A DNA stretch of 59,058 nucleotides from Lentibacillus populi (lineage in GTDB: Bacteria > Bacillota > Bacilli > Bacillales > Amphibacillaceae): positions 1-59,058 of the forward strand of contig BMJD01000028.1 of assembly GCA_014642895.1 (NCBI GenBank), in the 5' to 3' direction. Both the position numbers and the translations under genes were made by a program. The notes below the pieces were generated by a model. That model saw nothing but the letters and a program-made list of their open reading frames with translations, made no database searches and was not told the DNA's origin. Shown here in pieces: positions 1 to 8,453 of the stretch (positions are counted from its first letter, which is position 1; each line of letters starts with the position of its first letter).

Positions 1-49
1 AAAAGCGACTTGTAATTCAATAAAATGAATTTCAAGTCGCTTTTTTTTG
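1..49. terminator. Bidirectional Rho-independent terminator at window start
   Basis: An 18-bp arm starting AAAGCGACTTG pairs, with one mismatch, with an arm ending CAAGTCGCTTT, followed by eight T residues. It could end a + strand gene lying upstream of the window and, read in reverse, sleL, which ends at 128. Confidence 0.75.
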
Positions 50-127
50 ATACAGATATTAGTTCCATTGAAAAATCATAAGATTTTCAGTGGCCTCGTT
101 AAAAGCTTTGGGGATTTTTAATCGGTT

Positions 128-1426
128 TTATGACGATGGTCCCGCTTTCCTAATTGTAAAATTATCAGCAAGCAACAACCAATTCTGCGGAAAACGTAAC
201 CCAAGCTTCCAGTAACTGATTCCACGCAGTCCTAATTCCTTAATGAGGTCAAATTTAGCTTGGATCGAACGAGCATCTTCAAACCAGACTTCATGACGAT
301 TCCCTTGATCATCCGTATAATGATAAAAAGGTGCTTGTGATTCCTGATCGTATTCAATTGCCACATTCTGCTCACGTGCAATTGTTATTGCTTGCTGCGG
401 ACTAATCGCCCTGGCTGGTTCACCGCCTTGTTCGAATGGCAATGTCCAATCATAGCCGTATAAATTCTGACCGAGCAAAATTTTATCAGCAGGCATAACA
501 CTTAAGGCGAAGTTGACTACGTTACGCACTTGATTGATCGGTGATACTGCCATTGGCGGTCCATAACTGTACCCCCACTCATACGTCATTAACACAACCA
601 TATCGGCAATTTCGCCATGTGCTGCGTAATCATGTGCCTCATACACTACTCCTTGCTGTGTTGCGCTTGTCTTTGGTGCTAAGGCCGTTGACAGCAACAA
701 CCCGTTAGCATGCAGGCGGTCCCTTGCTTTTCGTAAAAAAGTATTATAGTCTTCCCTGTTCTCCGGGGGCAAAAATTCCAGATCAAAATGGACATCACGG
801 TAACCCCCAGCATTGGCAGTTGCAATAATATTGTCCAATAAATTATTTTGTACGGTTTGGTTGTTCAGGATCGTTCTGCCTAATTCCGTGCTGAACTCAC
901 CTCCTTGAAGATTGGATACGACAAGCATTAAGGATGCATTATTGTTTGCAGCTATTTGTCTGAAGTTGTCCAATGGTGGAGGGTTTAGTGTACCATCACT
1001 GTTAATCGTATAACTGAATGGCGCAAGATAGGTGAGATATGGGGCAGCGTTTTCTGCAGCATTAATTAATGATTGGGATACGGTTTCACCATAAGGTTCA
1101 ATATAGGCATTGGATGTGATTTCTCTCTTTGGTTGTTCCGGAATATATAACCGGAACCCAGCTTGTAGTACATTTCCTGCCGGGATATTATTAATCTGTG
1201 CCAGTTCCTGATAGGACATCCCAAACCTTTGCGCGATTGCATATAAGGTGTCACCTGGCTGGACAAAATAAAATTGGCCAATAATTGGAATAACCAGTGC
1301 CTGCCCAACTACAAGCTCATTTGGTGCATCAAGCTCATTAGCATCAATAAGTGCTGTAGTAGTCGTGCCATATGTATCGGCAATTTGATAAAGCGTATCC
1401 CCTGACTTTATGACATAAATTTGCAA
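128..1426 (-). CDS. sleL: SleL/YaaH-type spore cortex-lytic glucosaminidase (LysM-LysM-GH18)
   Basis: 432 aa. Two LysM peptidoglycan-binding repeats (residues about 2-47 and 52-95) precede a glycoside hydrolase 18 domain (about 100-420). The acidic catalytic strand is visible as D211, D215 and E217 in the FDLEF motif. There is no signal peptide, as usual for this family, whose members are made in the mother cell and sit in the spore coat/cortex, where they act as N-acetylglucosaminidase or epimerase on cortex fragments during germination. The start is a TTG with AGGAGG eight bases upstream. A sigma-E-like promoter lies at 1462-1490. It occupies the same place as yaaH in B. subtilis, beside yaaI and tadA. 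Confidence 0.93.
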   Translation of the reverse strand: MQIYVIKSGDTLYQIADTYGTTTTALIDANELDAPNELVVGQALVIPIIGQFYFVQPGDTLYAIAQRFGMSYQELAQINNIPAGNVLQAGFRLYIPEQPKREITSNAYIEPYGETVSQSLINAAENAAPYLTYLAPFSYTINSDGTLNPPPLDNFRQIAANNNASLMLVVSNLQGGEFSTELGRTILNNQTVQNNLLDNIIATANAGGYRDVHFDLEFLPPENREDYNTFLRKARDRLHANGLLLSTALAPKTSATQQGVVYEAHDYAAHGEIADMVVLMTYEWGYSYGPPMAVSPINQVRNVVNFALSVMPADKILLGQNLYGYDWTLPFEQGGEPARAISPQQAITIAREQNVAIEYDQESQAPFYHYTDDQGNRHEVWFEDARSIQAKFDLIKELGLRGISYWKLGLRFPQNWLLLADNFTIRKAGPSS

Positions 1427-1461
1427 GGAAGCTTCCTCCTTTCCGTTTTAACTCTACTTAC

Positions 1462-1490
1462 AAAATATGCGAAGGAAGCTTTCCATATGC
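1462..1490 (-). promoter_or_regulatory. Putative sigma-E promoter of sleL
   Basis: On the minus strand GCATATG (1484-1490) and CATATTTT (1462-1469) are separated by 14 bp, close to the sigma-E consensus (KMATATT, N14, CATACANT). It sits just upstream of the TTG start of sleL and touches the 3' end of the yaaI homologue, so sleL probably has its own mother-cell promoter. Confidence 0.5.
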
Positions 1491-1493
1491 TTG

Positions 1494-2027
1494 CTAAATT
1501 GGTTCAGTGTTTGCATCCATCACGGTGCGCATTAAATAGAGGGCATATTCATTGCCTTGTTTTTCATTGGATGCCATACAATTTTCCGGAACGTGCAGGG
1601 AGTATTCATACATGTAAGCATCCTTCGCCGAGAATAATATACAAATATCCCCTGCGATTCCTGACATAATCAGGTTTGTCTTTTTTAAATGGGTTAACAA
1701 TGATTGCAATGGTGTTTGAAAAAAGGCGGAGTGCTTCGGTTTTATAAAAAAGTAATCGTCGGGAGCAGGCTTCATTGCATCAATTACTTCACGGCTAGCG
1801 TCATTTCTGCAATACTCTACTACTTTATGAAAATCCGCTTGCCACAAATTGTAATGATCATTAATATAAATAACAGGTAGATTATTTTCTTTGGCAAATG
1901 ACTTCAGTCTTTTTAGATTTGGCAGAATTTCCTTTGTGTGGTGAAGTAATCGTTCCCCGCCTTCAAATTTAAAGTCATTGATAAGGTCGATAAACAAGAC
2001 AGCACTGTTTTCCATTGAAATGTTCAT
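1494..2027 (-). CDS. yaaI: Isochorismatase-family cysteine hydrolase (YaaI-like)
   Basis: 177 aa, a full-length single-domain cysteine hydrolase of the isochorismatase/nicotinamidase fold. The presumed triad is D14 (in LFIDLINDF), a lysine near 96-98 (IKPKH) and C129 (GIAGDICILF). The true substrate is unknown; the family includes isochorismatases, nicotinamidases and N-carbamoyl hydrolases. The gene is upstream of sleL in the same orientation, 67 bp away, and divergent from tadA. Position and sequence match B. subtilis yaaI. Confidence 0.88.
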   Translation of the reverse strand: MNISMENSAVLFIDLINDFKFEGGERLLHHTKEILPNLKRLKSFAKENNLPVIYINDHYNLWQADFHKVVEYCRNDASREVIDAMKPAPDDYFFIKPKHSAFFQTPLQSLLTHLKKTNLIMSGIAGDICILFSAKDAYMYEYSLHVPENCMASNEKQGNEYALYLMRTVMDANTEPI

Positions 2028-2107
2028 AGCAATGCCCCTTTCGTTTCTTGTTTATTTTTTTCCTAATTAAACAGATTTAAAACTTTTTTCCTGCGTGGTG
2101 ATTTATA

Positions 2108-2572
2108 ATGGATGATGAAAAATACATGCGTGAAGCACTGAACCAGGCATTGCAAGCACAAGAAGCTGGTGAGGTTCCGATTGGTGCGGTGATTGTTTAT
2201 CATGGGGAGGTTATTGCTACCGGATTTAACGTTCGGGAAACATCCCAATTAACGTTGTCACATGCCGAATTGCTTGCAATTGAACAGGCAAATCAGGAAA
2301 TTGGCAGCTGGCGGTTGGAAGATTGTACCCTTTATGTAACACTCGAACCGTGTCCAATGTGTGCGGGTGCGATCGTTCAGTCACGGATTGCCCGTGTTGT
2401 CTTTGGAGCATCTGATCCAAAAGCGGGCTGTGCTGGGACATTAATGAATTTATTGGATGATAACCGGTTTAATCATCAGGCAGAAGTAACCGCGGGTGTA
2501 TTGGAACGAGAATGTGGGCAGTTATTGACTGACTTTTTCCGGGGATTACGTAATAAGAAAAAACAAATGTAG
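2108..2572 (+). CDS. tadA: tRNA-specific adenosine deaminase TadA
   Basis: 154 aa. It converts adenosine 34 to inosine in the anticodon of tRNA-Arg(ACG), so that CGU/CGC/CGA codons can be read. The zinc deaminase signature is complete: H52-A-E54 (zinc ligand and proton shuttle) and P81-C82-x-x-C85. Length is typical. It is transcribed divergently from yaaI and lies just upstream of the SRP RNA, the same order as B. subtilis tadA-scr-dnaX. The ribosome-binding site is weak (GTGGTGA). Confidence 0.95.
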   Translation: MDDEKYMREALNQALQAQEAGEVPIGAVIVYHGEVIATGFNVRETSQLTLSHAELLAIEQANQEIGSWRLEDCTLYVTLEPCPMCAGAIVQSRIARVVFGASDPKAGCAGTLMNLLDDNRFNHQAEVTAGVLERECGQLLTDFFRGLRNKKKQM

Positions 2573-2611
2573 AGATGGATAAAGTTTACTGTTCTTGTCC
2601 ATAGATTTCCA

Positions 2612-2640
2612 TTGCATTTGTCTTAAAAACGCTTTATAAT
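2612..2640 (+). promoter_or_regulatory. Sigma-A promoter of the SRP RNA gene
   Basis: TTGCAT (2612-2617), 17-bp spacer, TATAAT (2635-2640). Transcription would begin about 7 bases later, at the expected 5' end of the SRP RNA. Confidence 0.6.
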
Positions 2641-2646
2641 AAAACA

Positions 2647-2917
2647 TGCCGTGCTAAGTGGGGAGGTAGCGGTGCCCTGTACTCGCAATCCGCTATAGCG
2701 AGGCCGAATCCCCATCCAAGGTGAGGCGACTTTAAGGTCTGCCTTAAGGGATTGGTGTTGACGTCTCAGGTCCTGCGCAACAGAGACCCATGAACCCTGT
2801 CAGGTCCGGAAGGAAGCAGCAGTAAGTGGATTCCTCTGTGTGCCGTGGGGAAGCCTGGACTGAGCCATGAACTTAAGTAACGCTTAGGGACGTTTCATCG
2901 ACGATGGGTGCACGGTT
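2647..2917 (+). ncRNA. ffs: Signal recognition particle RNA (large Bacillus-type, scRNA)
   Basis: About 271 nt, the size of the B. subtilis scRNA. It contains the GTGCTAAGTGGGGAGGT 5' region with the Alu-domain motifs and the universally conserved S-domain (helix 8) apical sequence GTCAGGTCCGGAAGGAAGCA around 2799-2818, which binds Ffh. The 3' segment ending GGTGCACGG pairs back with the 5' half. Ends are estimated from the promoter and from similarity, to within a few bases. Confidence 0.93.
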
Positions 2918-2927
2918 TACATAATCG

Positions 2928-2973
2928 AAAAGGCTGTATCAATGGCAGAAATGGCATTGATACAGCCTTTTTA
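2928..2973 (+). terminator. Terminator after ffs
   Basis: A perfect 16-bp stem (AAAGGCTGTATCAATG and its complement) with a 10-nt loop, running into TTTTTATT. It follows the SRP RNA by about 10 nt. Confidence 0.9.
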
Positions 2974-3068
2974 TTCATCGGTATCTAGCCTATTTGATGA
3001 GTAGTTTTTAGCTATTTTGATCGATGAATTTTATATTGCTTGATCGGGAATCTCACCATTTGATCACC

Positions 3069-3131
3069 AACTTTATGCATTTTACCGGGAACTTTCAGCA
3101 ACTGAACGGTAACTATGAAAAAGTCGAGCGC
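3069..3131. repeat. Degenerate 21-bp periodic repeat upstream of dnaX
   Basis: The words AACTTT, AACTTT and AACTAT begin at 3069, 3090 and 3111, exactly 21 bp apart, inside the otherwise featureless ffs-dnaX gap. The pattern resembles, on the opposite strand, the better-preserved 21-bp repeat at 34793-34897. The units are too diverged for this to be certain. Confidence 0.35.
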
Positions 3132-3157
3132 ATTTCGATGCAAAACGGATGTTATGG

Positions 3158-3187
3158 TTCACATCTGCCCCTTAAATCGGGTATAAT
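3158..3187 (+). promoter_or_regulatory. Probable sigma-A promoter of dnaX
   Basis: TTCACA (3158-3163), 18-bp spacer, TATAAT (3182-3187), 31 bases before the dnaX ATG. It probably drives the dnaX-ebfC-recR-yaaL-bofA transcript. Confidence 0.5.
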
Positions 3188-3218
3188 TAGAATGAATTGA
3201 CAAAGGGGAACGTTCGTT

Positions 3219-4913
3219 ATGAGCTATCAAGCATTATATCGTGTTTGGCGTCCAAAAACGTTTGCAGATGTTGTTGGACAGGAACACATTACTAGAACCT
3301 TACAGAATGCTATTGTGCAGCAAAAATTTTCGCATGCGTATTTATTTTCCGGTCCACGTGGTACAGGGAAAACGAGTGCAGCGAAGATTTTTGCAAAAAC
3401 GATCAATTGTGAGCATGCACCGATAAAAGAACCATGTAATGAATGTGCATCCTGCCGTGGTATTCAGGATGGTTCAATTTCTGATATTATCGAAATGGAT
3501 GCTGCATCGAATACGAGCGTAGAAGATATTCGGGAGATACGTGACAAGGTGAAATATGCTTCCAGCTCTGTTCCATATAAAGTGTATATTATTGATGAAG
3601 TTCATATGATATCGGTAAATGCATTTAATGCTTTATTAAAAACACTGGAAGAGCCCCCAAAGCATGTTGTATTTATTTTAGCAACGACAGAACCACATAA
3701 AATACCATTAACCATCATTTCAAGGTGCCAGCGTTTCGATTTCAAACCGATTTCTAATCAAGCTATTGTGGATCGGATGAAAACAATTATAGAATCTGAA
3801 GGAATTTCGGTTTCACAAGAGGCATTAGAAGTGGTAGCACTAGCTGCTGAAGGTGGAATGCGTGATGCATTAAGTATTTTAGATCAGGCCATTTCTTACA
3901 GTGACGATCGTGTGGAATTAGCTGATGTGTTAGCGGTGACGGGTGGGGTTTCGCAAAAGCTTTTGACCAATATTGTAAAAGCAATGCATGAAAAAGATGC
4001 TCAGCAGTCATTAAAAATATTGGATGAATTAATCCAACGAGGGAAAGATCCGGGACGATTTGTTTTTGATTTGATTTATTTCATGCGTGATTTGCTGCTT
4101 TATCAAAGTGCACCTTCATTAGAAGGAATTTTGGAACGTGCGTTGATCGATGATGATTTCAAGCAATTGGCAGATCAAGTGGCTGCTAACTGGATCCAGG
4201 AAGCAATCATCCAGTTGAACCAATGTCAACAGGAGATGAAGTGGTCGAACAGCCCGAAAGTGTTTATTGAAATGGCGATATTGACGATTGTAAATAACGA
4301 TCGTGGATCAAGTCAAGCAGTCATAACGAATGATTCAGAAACGGTTGCCAAGCTTACAAGTCGATTGGAACAATTGGAACAGGAATTGAAGACACTAAGG
4401 GAATCACCGGCCCAGGTAGTAAGTCAACCAGCACAATCAGTATCAAGGCGATCCCAGCCGAGACAAACGAAAAACAGCTATAAAATTCCGTATGAAAAAA
4501 TTCGTTCCGTTTTACAGGAGGCGGAAAAGCCGGCATTGAAACAGGTAAGAACCGAGTGGGCCGCGTTTTTAAACGCTTTAAAGGCGACAAACGCACCGGC
4601 ACATGCAACCATTCAGGATAGTAAGCCGGCAGCGGCGTCCAGCCAAGCGCTTGTCGTCGCATTCAAATATGAAATACACTGTTCTCTTTTTCTTGAACAC
4701 CGGGAGACAAGTGAATCTATACTGGAAAAAGCTATCGGAAAACATTTGACAATTATCCCGATTCCGGATAATAATTGGCAAGAGTTACGCCGTGAATATA
4801 TTCAACAGCAAGAACAGCAAACGAACGACCAGCAATTGGAAGAACAAGCTGATCCATTAATTGAAGAGGCAAGAAAACTGGTTGGCGATGATTTGCTGGA
4901 GATAAAAGATTAG
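3219..4913 (+). CDS. dnaX: DNA polymerase III subunit gamma/tau
   Basis: 564 aa. Clamp-loader ATPase that places the beta clamp on primed DNA and links polymerase to helicase. The N-terminal AAA+ domain has Walker A GPRGTGKT (45-52), a four-cysteine zinc module (C64, C73, C76, C79), Walker B/DEVH near 126-129 and the SRC arginine finger near 168-170. After about residue 370 comes a charged linker and tau-like C-terminal domain. AAAGGGGAACG precedes the ATG. First gene of a replication/recombination cluster with ebfC and recR, as in most Firmicutes. Confidence 0.97.
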   Translation: MSYQALYRVWRPKTFADVVGQEHITRTLQNAIVQQKFSHAYLFSGPRGTGKTSAAKIFAKTINCEHAPIKEPCNECASCRGIQDGSISDIIEMDAASNTSVEDIREIRDKVKYASSSVPYKVYIIDEVHMISVNAFNALLKTLEEPPKHVVFILATTEPHKIPLTIISRCQRFDFKPISNQAIVDRMKTIIESEGISVSQEALEVVALAAEGGMRDALSILDQAISYSDDRVELADVLAVTGGVSQKLLTNIVKAMHEKDAQQSLKILDELIQRGKDPGRFVFDLIYFMRDLLLYQSAPSLEGILERALIDDDFKQLADQVAANWIQEAIIQLNQCQQEMKWSNSPKVFIEMAILTIVNNDRGSSQAVITNDSETVAKLTSRLEQLEQELKTLRESPAQVVSQPAQSVSRRSQPRQTKNSYKIPYEKIRSVLQEAEKPALKQVRTEWAAFLNALKATNAPAHATIQDSKPAAASSQALVVAFKYEIHCSLFLEHRETSESILEKAIGKHLTIIPIPDNNWQELRREYIQQQEQQTNDQQLEEQADPLIEEARKLVGDDLLEIKD

Positions 4914-4922
4914 CAACATAGG

Positions 4923-4961
4923 CAGCTGTCCAGGGTATTACTGCCTTATAACCCTGGGAGC
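4923..4961 (+). other. Strong hairpin between dnaX and ebfC without a U-run
   Basis: AGCTGTCCAGGGT pairs with ACCCTGGGAGCT across a 14-nt loop. It is followed by AAACG rather than T residues, so it is not a standard terminator. It may be an RNA-processing or stabilising element between the two coding regions. Confidence 0.5.
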
Positions 4962-4999
4962 TAAACGCTACAACTGTAAATTTAAAGGAGGAATTTTCC

Positions 5000-5314
5000 A
5001 TGAAGGGTAATATGGGTAATATGATGAAGCAAATGCAAAAAATGCAAAAGAAAATGATGGCTGCACAGGATGAGCTTTATGAAATGAGCTTTGAGGCCTC
5101 AAGCGGTGGTGGAATGGTAACAGTTACAGCGAACGGAAAGAAAGAAATTACCGATGTGCAAATTAAAGAAGAAGTTGTTGACCCAGATGATGTAGAAATG
5201 CTGCAGGATCTGATTTTAGCAGCAACTAATGATTGTTTAAAACAAATTGACGAGAAAACCAACGAAACAATGGGGCAATTCACGAAAGGATTAAATATGC
5301 CCGGAATGTTCTAG
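5000..5314 (+). CDS. ebfC: Nucleoid-associated protein YaaK/EbfC (YbaB family)
   Basis: 104 aa. A small dimeric DNA-binding, nucleoid-associated protein of the YbaB/EbfC family. It has the methionine- and glutamine-rich N-terminal helix ([12 protein letters not shown]), the central [11 protein letters not shown] strand and the C-terminal MGQFTKG...PGMF segment, all diagnostic for the family. AAAGGAGG lies 8 nt before the ATG. It lies between dnaX and recR, the invariant position in Bacilli. Its exact role in recombination or replication is unresolved. Confidence 0.95.
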   Translation: MKGNMGNMMKQMQKMQKKMMAAQDELYEMSFEASSGGGMVTVTANGKKEITDVQIKEEVVDPDDVEMLQDLILAATNDCLKQIDEKTNETMGQFTKGLNMPGMF

Positions 5315-5331
5315 TTCTAGGGGGCAACTAA

Positions 5332-5928
5332 ATGTATTATCCAGAACCGATTTCCAAATTGATTGATAGTTTCACAAAACTGCCAGGGATCGGACCAAAA
5401 ACAGCAGTCCGTCTGGCTTTTTTTGTGATTAATATGAATGATGATGATGTAATGGATTTTGCTAATTCATTAGTCAATGCAAAACGCGAACTGACACACT
5501 GTTCTATTTGCGGTCATATAACCGATCAGGACCCTTGTGCGATTTGTCAAGACGAGTCACGTGATCAGTCGATTATTTGTGTTGTTCAGGATCCGAAAGA
5601 TGTCATTGCAATGGAAAAGATGAAAGAGTTTCATGGAAAATATCACGTCCTGCATGGTGCTATCTCGCCGATGGATGGCATTGGTCCGGAAGATATTAAT
5701 ATTCCCGATCTGCTTAATCGTTTAAAAGATGAAGAAGTGAAAGAATTAATATTAGCAACAAATCCAAATATCGAGGGTGAGGCAACGGCGATGTATATTT
5801 CCCGTCTTGTTAAACCATCGGGTATCAGAACAACGCGGATAGCCCATGGGTTACCTGTCGGCGGTGACTTGGAATATGCTGATGAGGTTACATTATCAAA
5901 GGCATTGGAAGGCAGAAGGGATTTGTAG
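5332..5928 (+). CDS. recR: Recombination mediator RecR
   Basis: 198 aa. Works with RecO and RecF to load RecA at single-strand gaps. The N-terminal helix-hairpin-helix (LPGIGPKTA, 18-26), a four-cysteine zinc finger (C57, C60, C69, C72) and the Toprim domain (about 80-175, with E and DxD-like acidic residues) are in family order, ending with the Walker B-like C-terminal region. Translation starts 17 nt after ebfC, so the two are surely co-transcribed. Confidence 0.97.
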   Translation: MYYPEPISKLIDSFTKLPGIGPKTAVRLAFFVINMNDDDVMDFANSLVNAKRELTHCSICGHITDQDPCAICQDESRDQSIICVVQDPKDVIAMEKMKEFHGKYHVLHGAISPMDGIGPEDINIPDLLNRLKDEEVKELILATNPNIEGEATAMYISRLVKPSGIRTTRIAHGLPVGGDLEYADEVTLSKALEGRRDL

Positions 5929-5943
5929 GAGTTTGGTACTGTC

Positions 5944-6159
5944 ATGAGTAAAAAAATAAAGAAAAAAGATATCGATGAACAACTATTGGATTCCATTTTT
6001 ACCCTGGAGCGAGAATGGAAACAAATTCGCTCTCTTGTTGAGAGGAGTATCGAACCAATGGACACAAGTATCTATCGGGAGAATCTTGCTCAAGCAAAGT
6101 ATTTATTTTTACTGCGGGAGGCACGTCACCGGAAAATCAGCGCGATTCGCTATAATTAA
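5944..6159 (+). CDS. yaaL: YaaL family protein of unknown function
   Basis: 71 aa, DUF2508 type. Highly charged, predicted mostly helical, with no cysteine pairs, signal peptide or membrane segment. Homologues sit between recR and bofA in nearly all Bacillaceae and no function is established. The gene starts 15 nt after recR stops and is part of the same operon. Confidence 0.88.
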   Translation: MSKKIKKKDIDEQLLDSIFTLEREWKQIRSLVERSIEPMDTSIYRENLAQAKYLFLLREARHRKISAIRYN

Positions 6160-6225
6160 TGCTTGTTTCCAGTTCTTTTTCCTCGTTTTCTTTCATAGAT
6201 AGTAGAAAGGGACAAGGAGAAGGAG

Positions 6226-6501
6226 TTGAAGGTTTTGAGCTCAACCGTTGTTATTTCCATTATGGTTGCATTAATTGTATTACTTTTAATTGTTGGGGCA
6301 CCTGCAAAGCCAATGCGTTTTATCGCCCACAGCACGGTGAAGTTAGGGATTGGCATCTTGTTTTTATTTTTCTTTAACGTGTTTGGCGGGGCAATTGGTC
6401 TGCATATACCTATCAATCTATTTACAACTGTCGTATCAGGTTTTTTAGGCTTGTTTGGAGTAGCCTCACTTGCTGCGATCCAATTGTTTATCATTTCATA
6501 A
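6226..6501 (+). CDS. bofA: BofA, inhibitor of pro-sigma-K processing
   Basis: 91 aa with two or three hydrophobic segments (about 5-22, 30-55, 65-90). BofA holds the intramembrane protease SpoIVFB inactive in the outer forespore membrane until the SpoIVB signal arrives, delaying pro-sigma-K cleavage. The start is a TTG preceded by AAGGAGAAGGAG; a second TTG nine bases later (6235) is possible. The C-terminal stretch FGVASLAAIQLFI matches the family end. In the dnaX-recR operon context, as in B. subtilis. Confidence 0.92.
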   Translation: MKVLSSTVVISIMVALIVLLLIVGAPAKPMRFIAHSTVKLGIGILFLFFFNVFGGAIGLHIPINLFTTVVSGFLGLFGVASLAAIQLFIIS

Positions 6502-6568
6502 AAAGCAAAAAGCCGGGACGTATGGTATATGCCTGGTTTTTTTGGCCTGTTTATGGAAACAAACAGGC
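6500..6568 (+). terminator. Terminator-like region after bofA
   Basis: A short imperfect stem (AAGCCGGG with CCTGGTTT) runs into seven Ts at about 6537-6543 and is directly followed by a perfect 8-bp hairpin, GCCTGTTT (6545-6552) with AAACAGGC (6561-6568). Likely the end of the dnaX operon. Confidence 0.5.
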
Positions 6569-6613
6569 TAATAAAACATATAGTTAACTATAAGAAAGTT
6601 TTACAGATTACAT

Positions 6614-6642
6614 GTATAGATTTCGTTAGATTAGGAGATACT
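6614..6642 (+). promoter_or_regulatory. Sigma-F promoter of csfB
   Basis: GTATA (6614-6618), 15-bp spacer, GGAGATACT (6634-6642), a perfect fit to the sigma-F consensus (GYWTA, N15-16, GGNNANAHT), 20 bases before csfB. csfB is a classical forespore gene transcribed by sigma-F in B. subtilis. Confidence 0.7.
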
Positions 6643-6662
6643 AAGCTAACGGAGGTGGGGAG

Positions 6663-6854
6663 ATGAAACAAACTATTTCAATGGAACGCTGTGGTATATG
6701 TGAGGAAGAGAAAGAAAAAGGAATTCATTTATACAAAATGTTTATCTGTTGTGAATGTGAACGAAACATGATTCACACAGAGCCAAGAGAAGAAAAATAT
6801 CATTATTATCTACAAAAGTTAAAAAATATGAATCAACCAACACTACACTCATAA
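6663..6854 (+). CDS. csfB: Anti-sigma factor CsfB (Gin)
   Basis: 63 aa. A small zinc protein made in the forespore that binds sigma-G (and sigma-E) and prevents premature activity. The zinc ligands appear as C10-x-x-C13 and C29-C-x-C32, in the conserved context ERCGIC...FICCEC. Length matches Gin of B. subtilis (about 64 aa). GGAGGTGGGG precedes the ATG. The upstream sigma-F promoter and downstream terminator define a single-gene transcript. In B. subtilis csfB is followed by xpaC and yaaN, which are absent here. Confidence 0.9.
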   Translation: MKQTISMERCGICEEEKEKGIHLYKMFICCECERNMIHTEPREEKYHYYLQKLKNMNQPTLHS

Positions 6855-6858
6855 GTAC

Positions 6859-6898
6859 AAAAAGCGGAGGCGACCGAGCTTGACGTTGCCCACTTTGC
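6859..6898 (+). repeat. Fragment of repeat family A
   Basis: The start AAAAGCGGAGGCG matches the leading edge of the family A element at 9437-9582; the rest has diverged. It lies between csfB and its terminator. Confidence 0.4.
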
Positions 6899-6922
6899 CT
6901 TGTACAAAATAGAAGCTTTTGT

Positions 6923-6957
6923 AGTCTTTGCATTTTTACTTGCAAAGGCTTTTTTTA
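6923..6957 (+). terminator. Terminator after csfB
   Basis: AGTCTTTGCA and TGCAAAGGCT form a 10-bp stem with one G-U pair and an 8-nt loop, followed by a T-rich run. It rules out starting yaaO upstream of this point. Confidence 0.85.
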
Positions 6958-7001
6958 TTGGATTAATATTGGGGGAGGATAAAGAAAGAGGACGTAAAAT
7001 C

Positions 7002-8453
7002 ATGAAACTAAATCAGCAAGATACACCACTATACGCAAGGTTAATCCAATTTAGCGAACAACACCCTATTTCCTTTCATGTACCAGGGCATAAAAATGGA
7101 TCTATATTCCTTGATGATGCCAAAAACACATTCAATCATATTCTGCCGATTGATTTGACCGAATTGACTGGTTTGGATGATCTGCATGCGCCTAATGGGG
7201 TAATTGCTGAGGCTGAGCAACTTGCCGCAAATTTTTTTGGTGCAAACCAGACCTTTTTCCTTGTCGGTGGGAGTACAGTGGGGAATCTGGCGATGATTCT
7301 CGCCGCTTGTTCAGCGGGGGAAAAAATTATTGTGCAGCGTAATAGCCATAAATCAATTATCAATGGGTTAGAGTTGTCTGGTGCAATGCCAGTTTTTATT
7401 GCACCATTATATGATGAATCAGTTGGTCGTTTTACACACCCAGACATTGATACACTTAAACAGGCGTTGGAAATACATCCTGATGTTAAGGCAGTTGTCT
7501 TAACCTACCCGGACTATTTTGGTAAAACATATCCGCTAAGACAGATGATCGACTTGGTTCATTCCTATAATATCCCCATACTAATTGATGAGGCACATGG
7601 GGTACATTTTTCACTTGGTGATCCATTTCCACCGTCTGCTTTAAAGCTTGGTGCCGATATTGTTGTTCAATCAGCACATAAAATGGCACCGGCACTGACC
7701 ATGGCCTCCTATTTACATATGAAGACGGAACGAATTGCAGCAGATCGGATAGCCCATTATTTACAAATGCTGCAATCAAGCAGCCCTTCCTATCCATTAA
7801 TGGCGTCATTGGATATAGCACGATCATTTTTAGCATCCATTTCACCAACAGACATAGAAGCTGTGAAAACGAGTGTTATGCAAGTCAGAAAATCTTTTGC
7901 TTTAAGTGGGTTTTGGAATCTTTTACCAATTACTGAATTTGATGACCCACTTAAATTAACGTTAAGCGTGAAACCAGGGCTTACTGGATTTGAATTAGCT
8001 CACTATTTTGAACAAGGCGGGATCTATCCGGAATTAGCTACACATAATCAGGTGTTATTTATTCATGGACTGCAGCCCTTTGAAAAACTTATGCAGTTGC
8101 GGAAAGTAATGAAAAGCGTGATGGATCAATTAAAAATAATCGAAAGTCATGCTACAATAGAGATAACAAAAATGTTTTCCAAAAAAATGGGCACGCTTAG
8201 CTTGCCTTACCAGAAAATGAATCAGCATAAAACAGCAACCGTTTCGCTTAAGCAGGCAATCGGCAAGGTAGCGGCGGAAGCGGTAATCCCATATCCGCCT
8301 GGAATACCACTAGTCATGAAAGGCGAGCGGATTACAGGAGATCATATCAAGATAATCGAACAATTAATCATCCAAGGTGTTACAATTCAACACCGAGATA
8401 TAACAAGGGGTATCCGTGTTTTTACCGGACAGATAAAGGAGAAAAATACGTGA
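7002..8453 (+). CDS. yaaO: Orn/Lys/Arg decarboxylase family protein (YaaO)
   Basis: 483 aa. PLP-dependent fold-type I decarboxylase of the Orn/Lys/Arg group. The N-terminal HVPGHKNG, the PLP-phosphate loop GGSTVGN, the Asp-containing IDEAHG and the Schiff-base lysine in QSAHKM are all present. Paralogues include SpeA (arginine decarboxylase); the substrate of YaaO itself is unsettled. The open frame extends upstream through the csfB terminator, so I place the start at the ATG preceded by AAAGAGG. The stop overlaps the tmk start (GTGA), so the two are translationally coupled. Confidence 0.92.
   Translation: MKLNQQDTPLYARLIQFSEQHPISFHVPGHKNGSIFLDDAKNTFNHILPIDLTELTGLDDLHAPNGVIAEAEQLAANFFGANQTFFLVGGSTVGNLAMILAACSAGEKIIVQRNSHKSIINGLELSGAMPVFIAPLYDESVGRFTHPDIDTLKQALEIHPDVKAVVLTYPDYFGKTYPLRQMIDLVHSYNIPILIDEAHGVHFSLGDPFPPSALKLGADIVVQSAHKMAPALTMASYLHMKTERIAADRIAHYLQMLQSSSPSYPLMASLDIARSFLASISPTDIEAVKTSVMQVRKSFALSGFWNLLPITEFDDPLKLTLSVKPGLTGFELAHYFEQGGIYPELATHNQVLFIHGLQPFEKLMQLRKVMKSVMDQLKIIESHATIEITKMFSKKMGTLSLPYQKMNQHKTATVSLKQAIGKVAAEAVIPYPPGIPLVMKGERITGDHIKIIEQLIIQGVTIQHRDITRGIRVFTGQIKEKNT

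Noticed and set aside
6900-7001. N-terminal extension of YaaO
   Set aside because: It would be encoded through the csfB terminator stem; homologues start at the ATG at 7002.
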